From an uncultured Bacillus sp. (GTDB lineage Bacteria > Bacillota > Bacilli > Bacillales > Cytobacillaceae): a stretch of DNA of 7,784 nucleotides. A program made the translations under genes and the position numbers. The notes below the pieces were generated by a model, which did no database searches, was not told the origin of the DNA, and was given only the letters and a program-made list of their open reading frames with translations. Where the stretch lies: contig CALGSR010000186.1 in assembly GCA_937902115.1 (NCBI GenBank), forward strand, positions 1 through 7,784, written 5' to 3'. Position 1 is the first letter of the stretch. Every line of letters begins with the position of its first letter. Shown piece by piece: positions 5,046 through 7,784 of this stretch.

Positions 5046-5052
5046 CTCCTTT
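5046..5052 (-). promoter_or_regulatory. Ribosome binding site deciding the yphE GTG start
   Basis: AAAGGAG sits 8 nt upstream of the GTG at 5037. No comparable site precedes the longer in-frame ATG at 5085. Confidence 0.8.
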
Positions 5053-5053
5053 G

Positions 5054-5073
5054 CTCGCGAGTATTATATCATA
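5054..5073 (-). promoter_or_regulatory. Extended -10 promoter of yphE-yphF with palindrome at the start site
   Basis: TATGATATAAT (5073-5063) is a perfect TRTGNTATAAT extended -10; no good -35 is found 16-18 bp upstream. The 8-bp palindrome CTCGCGAG (5061-5054) lies between the -10 and the Shine-Dalgarno, exactly where transcription should begin. The leader would be about 20 nt. The palindrome may be an operator or chance. Confidence 0.6.
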
Positions 5074-5132
5074 AATCGATCTCACAAGTCTGCCGCCTTT
5101 TTACTCAAGCCCAGCCCACCTCTTTTTCCACG

Positions 5133-5170
5133 CAAAAAAACAGAATAAAGAAAAAGTAATTTCTTTATTC
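5133..5170 (-). terminator. Rho-independent terminator after gpsA
   Basis: GAATAAAGAAA (5170-5160), a 6-nt loop, TTTCTTTATTC (5153-5143), an 11-bp AT-rich stem, then UG and seven U residues to 5134. It closes the der-gpsA unit. The stop codon of the possible short ORF at 5165-5254 lies in the first stem arm. Confidence 0.85.
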
Positions 5171-5254
5171 CGGCATAAAATTATGACTAAATAACCCATG
5201 TCCTTGTTCATTCCACCAGTTTGCTTCATATGCATTGTATGCAGAGGGTGACAG
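5165..5254 (-). CDS. Possible 29-residue ORF between gpsA and its terminator, non-standard start
   Basis: A minus-strand frame ends with TAA at 5167-5165, inside the terminator stem, as the spoIVA stop does in this window. It encodes SPSAYNAYEANWWNEQGH followed by GLFSHNFMPE. The frame is open back to a TAG at 5276-5274, but it holds no ATG, GTG or TTG start. The best candidate is CTG at 5254, with AGAGGA 7 nt upstream. Tryptophan, aromatic and acidic content looks unlike random AT-rich DNA. I recognise no family. It may be a real small gene using CTG, a decayed gene that lost its start, or chance. Confidence 0.3.
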   Translation of the reverse strand: MSPSAYNAYEANWWNEQGHGLFSHNFMPE

Positions 5255-5291
5255 GAACGCTTCCTCTAATGCCTATATTTCCGAGAATAAT

Positions 5292-6335
5292 TTAATCTTG
5301 GTCAAAAATGGCGTTAAATTGTTCCATTTCATTCGTTTTTCCCCGAGTCATTAAGGCATCGACGGCATCTTTGGGATCAATCCCATGAAACAAGACGTCA
5401 TAGAGCGCATTCGTGATTGGCATTTGCACATTATATTTTTTTGCCAGTTGCCAAGCAGCTTTTGTCGTACGTACCCCTTCAACGACCATGCCCATATTAT
5501 CCAGTACCTCTTGCAGCTTCTTTCCTTTCCCCAGCAGATTCCCGGCACGCCAATTCCGCGAATGAACACTTGTACAGGTAACGATTAAATCTCCCAGCCC
5601 AGTCAAACCGGAGAAGGTTAAAGGATTAGCTCCCATTTTCATCCCAAGGCGTGAAATTTCCGCCAATCCCCTTGTCATTAAAGCTGCTTTTGCGTTATCC
5701 CCATAGCCGAGGCCGTCTGAGACACCCGCTGCTAAGGCAATAATATTTTTTAAAGCACCGCCAATTTCAACTCCGATAATATCAGAATTCGTGTAAACAC
5801 GAAAATTACCGTTAATAAACAGGTCCTGGACTCTTTCCGCAGCACCCATCTTTTTCGATGATACCGCTACTGTTGTAGGCCGGCGCAATGACACCTCTTC
5901 AGCATGGCTCGGTCCGGATAGAACAACGATGCTGTCAACCAGTTCTATCGGCATTTCTTCCTCAATCATTTCTGAAATGCGCAATAATGTATCCGGTTCA
6001 ATTCCCTTGCTGACATGAACGATAACTAACGGCTCCTTTTGGATCTGTTTAATTTTCCCCAGCACTTCCCGGATAGCTTTTGTCGGAACAGCCATCACCA
6101 CTACTTCGATTCCAGCCAGTGTCTCTTTTAGTGATGAAAAAGCTTTAATATTTTCCTGGAGTACGATCTCCGGTAAATATTTTGTGTTCGTGTGTTCGCC
6201 GTTAATCTCCATTACCTGATGCGGATTATGACTCCAGAGGCGAACCTCGTGTTCATTATCGGCAAGCACCATGGATAGTGCCGTTCCCCAGCTTCCTGCA
6301 CCAATTACCGCAATGGATTCCTTTTTCCCTTCCAT
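5292..6335 (-). CDS. gpsA: NAD(P)H-dependent glycerol-3-phosphate dehydrogenase
   Basis: Reduces dihydroxyacetone phosphate to sn-glycerol-3-phosphate, the backbone for phospholipids and teichoic acids, in the cytoplasm. The 347 residues carry the whole family pattern: the dinucleotide fold IGAGSWGTAL with GxGxxG at 12-17, AVPTKAIREVL at 82-92, VHVSKGIEP with K110, LSGPSHAEE at 139-147, the catalytic lysine K196 in GGALKNIIAL, the GYGDNAKAALMTRG segment at 210-223, and SVHSRNWRAGN at 256-266 for substrate binding. The ATG at 6335 is the only start near the nucleotide fold. It has AAAAAAGG about 10 nt upstream, a slightly long spacing, and is preceded by a few extra residues (MEGKKE) compared with B. 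subtilis. It follows der after 23 bp with no terminator, so the two are co-transcribed. Confidence 0.98.
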   Translation of the reverse strand: MEGKKESIAVIGAGSWGTALSMVLADNEHEVRLWSHNPHQVMEINGEHTNTKYLPEIVLQENIKAFSSLKETLAGIEVVVMAVPTKAIREVLGKIKQIQKEPLVIVHVSKGIEPDTLLRISEMIEEEMPIELVDSIVVLSGPSHAEEVSLRRPTTVAVSSKKMGAAERVQDLFINGNFRVYTNSDIIGVEIGGALKNIIALAAGVSDGLGYGDNAKAALMTRGLAEISRLGMKMGANPLTFSGLTGLGDLIVTCTSVHSRNWRAGNLLGKGKKLQEVLDNMGMVVEGVRTTKAAWQLAKKYNVQMPITNALYDVLFHGIDPKDAVDALMTRGKTNEMEQFNAIFDQD

Positions 6336-6358
6336 CTTCTCACGACCTTTTTTACATA

Positions 6359-7669
6359 TTACTTTCTTTCTCTAGCAAAAATTTTGATCGGTGTTCCTTC
6401 AAAACCAAAGGCATCCCTAATTCTGTTTTCTAAAAAACGCACATATGAGAAATGCATCAATTCCGGTTCATTGACAAAGACGACAAAGGTCGGCGGCTTG
6501 ACGGCAACCTGAGTGGTATAATAAATTTTCAAACGTCTTCCTTTGTCAGTTGGTGTTGGATTCATCGCTACCGCATCCATAATCACATCATTTAATACGC
6601 TTGTTTCGACTCGTAGGGCATGATTGTCACTGGCGACATTAATCATCGGGATCAGTGTATGAATGCGTTTTTTTGTTTTTGCCGATAAAAAGACAATCGG
6701 AGCATAATCAAGGTATTGAAAATGTTCACGAATATTTTGCTCAAAGGCCTTCATCGTCTTTTCATCTTTTTCAACAGCATCCCATTTATTAACTACTATT
6801 ACTACAGCCCGTCCAGCTTCATGAGCATAACCGGCAATCTTTTTATCCTGCTCGATAATTCCTTCTTCCCCATCAAGAACGACGAGCACAACATCCGAGC
6901 GTTCAATGGCCCGTAATGCCCGGAGTACGCTATACTTTTCGGTTGTCTCATAAACCTTTCCTTTTTTCCGCATTCCGGCTGTATCGATGATGACATATTT
7001 TTGACCATCATAAGTCAATTCTGAGTCAATTGCATCACGTGTCGTACCGGAAATGTTGCTGACAATAACACGATCTTCACCAAGAATGGCATTCACGAGC
7101 GAAGATTTACCAACATTCGGCCGACCGATAAGAGAGAAACAAGTCACATCTTCATCATAGTTACCTGCTCCTCCTTTCGGAAAATGCTTAGCTGCCTCAT
7201 CCAATAAGTCCCCAAGTCCAAGACCGTGCGAACCGGAAATCGGAAATGGCTCACCAAAACCTAGTGTATAAAAATCATAAATCATATGTCTCATTTCCGG
7301 ATTATCAATTTTATTCACGGCTAAGACGACAGGTTTTTTCGCCTTATATAAAATTTTTGCCACTTCTTCATCTGCCGAAGTAACACCTTCTCTTCCATTT
7401 GTGAGAAAAATAATCACATCTGCTTCATCAATGGCGATTTCCGCCTGTTGGCGAATTTGTTCCAAAAAGGGTTCGTCACCAATATCAATTCCACCTGTAT
7501 CAATAATATTAAAATCATGATTCAGCCACTCCGCTGAACTATAAATTCTATCCCTTGTCACACCAGGAACATCCTCAACGATCGATATCCGTTCACCGAC
7601 AATTCGGTTAAAGATAGTCGATTTCCCTACATTCGGCCTTCCGACAATGGCAATAACTGGTTTGGCCAT
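6359..7669 (-). CDS. der: Der (EngA), double-domain ribosome assembly GTPase
   Basis: An essential GTPase that acts late in 50S ribosomal subunit maturation. It has two tandem G domains and a C-terminal KH-like domain. Domain 1 shows GRPNVGKS at 10-17, TRDR from T38, DTGG at 57-60 and NKID at 119-122. Domain 2 shows GRPNVGKS at 182-189, TTRDA, DTAG at 229-232 and NKWD at 294-297. The KH-like part covers about 350-436 and ends FGFEGTPIKIFARERK. I start at the ATG at 7669: AGAGGTG is 6 nt upstream, the resulting 436 residues equal B. subtilis Der, and the in-frame GTG at 7678 lies inside that Shine-Dalgarno sequence. It is the first gene of the der-gpsA unit. Confidence 0.99.
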   Translation of the reverse strand: MAKPVIAIVGRPNVGKSTIFNRIVGERISIVEDVPGVTRDRIYSSAEWLNHDFNIIDTGGIDIGDEPFLEQIRQQAEIAIDEADVIIFLTNGREGVTSADEEVAKILYKAKKPVVLAVNKIDNPEMRHMIYDFYTLGFGEPFPISGSHGLGLGDLLDEAAKHFPKGGAGNYDEDVTCFSLIGRPNVGKSSLVNAILGEDRVIVSNISGTTRDAIDSELTYDGQKYVIIDTAGMRKKGKVYETTEKYSVLRALRAIERSDVVLVVLDGEEGIIEQDKKIAGYAHEAGRAVVIVVNKWDAVEKDEKTMKAFEQNIREHFQYLDYAPIVFLSAKTKKRIHTLIPMINVASDNHALRVETSVLNDVIMDAVAMNPTPTDKGRRLKIYYTTQVAVKPPTFVVFVNEPELMHFSYVRFLENRIRDAFGFEGTPIKIFARERK

Positions 7670-7675
7670 GCACTG

Positions 7676-7682
7676 CACCTCT
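7676..7682 (-). promoter_or_regulatory. Ribosome binding site deciding the der start
   Basis: AGAGGTG lies 6 nt before the ATG at 7669 and contains the GTG (7678) that would otherwise extend the frame by three codons. Confidence 0.8.
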
Positions 7683-7698
7683 CTCTATCTATTTCATT

Positions 7699-7714
7699 TT
7701 GGTTATATCACCAA
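7699..7714 (-). promoter_or_regulatory. Possible der promoter -10 inside an imperfect palindrome
   Basis: TTGGTGATATAACCAA is symmetric in 7 of 8 base pairs. It contains TGATATAAC, an extended -10 with a non-consensus last base (TATAAC at 7707-7702). No convincing -35 is seen. A terminator just upstream (7735-7763) implies that der needs a promoter here or depends on read-through. Confidence 0.35.
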
Positions 7715-7734
7715 TAATTCCCTTAATAATTAGT

Positions 7735-7763
7735 AATAAAACCCTTCTAATAAGCAGAAGGGT
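7735..7763 (-). terminator. Terminator of the gene upstream of der
   Basis: ACCCTTCT (7763-7756), a 7-nt loop, AGAAGGGT (7748-7741), then UUUAUU. The gene it serves is outside the window. The U-tract is interrupted, so termination may be partial. Confidence 0.75.
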
Positions 7764-7784
7764 CTAACTTAGTAATTCTATCAA

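Noticed and set aside
7676..7694. TAG/GAG triplets before der (TAGATAGAGAG) as a TRAP site
   Set aside because: Spacers are 1 nt and the run is short; simple purine repeat around a Shine-Dalgarno sequence.
1..7784. CRISPR arrays, tRNA or rRNA genes, insertion sequences, prophage or defence genes
   Set aside because: None seen; the window is a conserved core-genome segment with all recognised genes on one strand.

Overview
The window is a chromosomal housekeeping and sporulation segment of a low-GC, endospore-forming Bacillota, almost certainly a Bacillaceae close to Bacillus. The evidence is the gene set and order, which I recognise as the Bacillus subtilis arrangement der-gpsA-yphE-yphF-spoIVA-hbs-folE(mtrA)-mtrB-hepS. 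Several proteins are near-identical in length and sequence to what I remember of the B. subtilis ones (SpoIVA 492 residues, Der 436 after start correction). Every recognised gene lies on the minus strand, so transcription runs from position 7784 towards position 1.

Layout in order of transcription. A terminator of the upstream gene lies at the right edge (about 7735-7763). der (ribosome-assembly GTPase) and gpsA (glycerol-3-phosphate dehydrogenase) sit 22 bp apart and form one unit. It is followed by a 120-bp stretch that may hold a short unannotated ORF, then a terminator at 5133-5170. yphE (DUF2768 membrane protein) has its own extended -10 promoter and is followed 29 bp later by the lipoprotein gene yphF, which ends in a long terminator. 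spoIVA follows, with a sigma-E-like promoter, a TTG start and a double terminator. The second terminator hairpin is a perfect 13-bp palindrome of the kind that tends to be dispersed. After a 435-bp gene-free stretch with candidate promoters comes hbs (HU) and its terminator. Then comes the folE-mtrB pair (GTP cyclohydrolase I and the tryptophan-sensing RNA-binding protein TRAP). A separate promoter and a structured leader precede hepS, which runs off the left edge.

The genes do not form one pathway. They combine ribosome assembly, phospholipid precursor synthesis, spore coat assembly, nucleoid structure, folate synthesis, tryptophan regulation and menaquinone side-chain synthesis. Five starts were moved from the longest ORF to the best-supported site: der, yphE, hbs, folE and mtrB. 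hepS was placed at a TTG.

I did not find a convincing new multi-gene system. The most interesting unexplained structure is in front of mtrB. A perfect 15-bp inverted repeat hides the mtrB Shine-Dalgarno sequence. It lies inside a 21-codon ORF whose stop overlaps the mtrB start (TGATG), which would be a simple device for translational coupling or attenuation of TRAP. Second is the possible 29-residue ORF after gpsA, and third the structured hepS leader.
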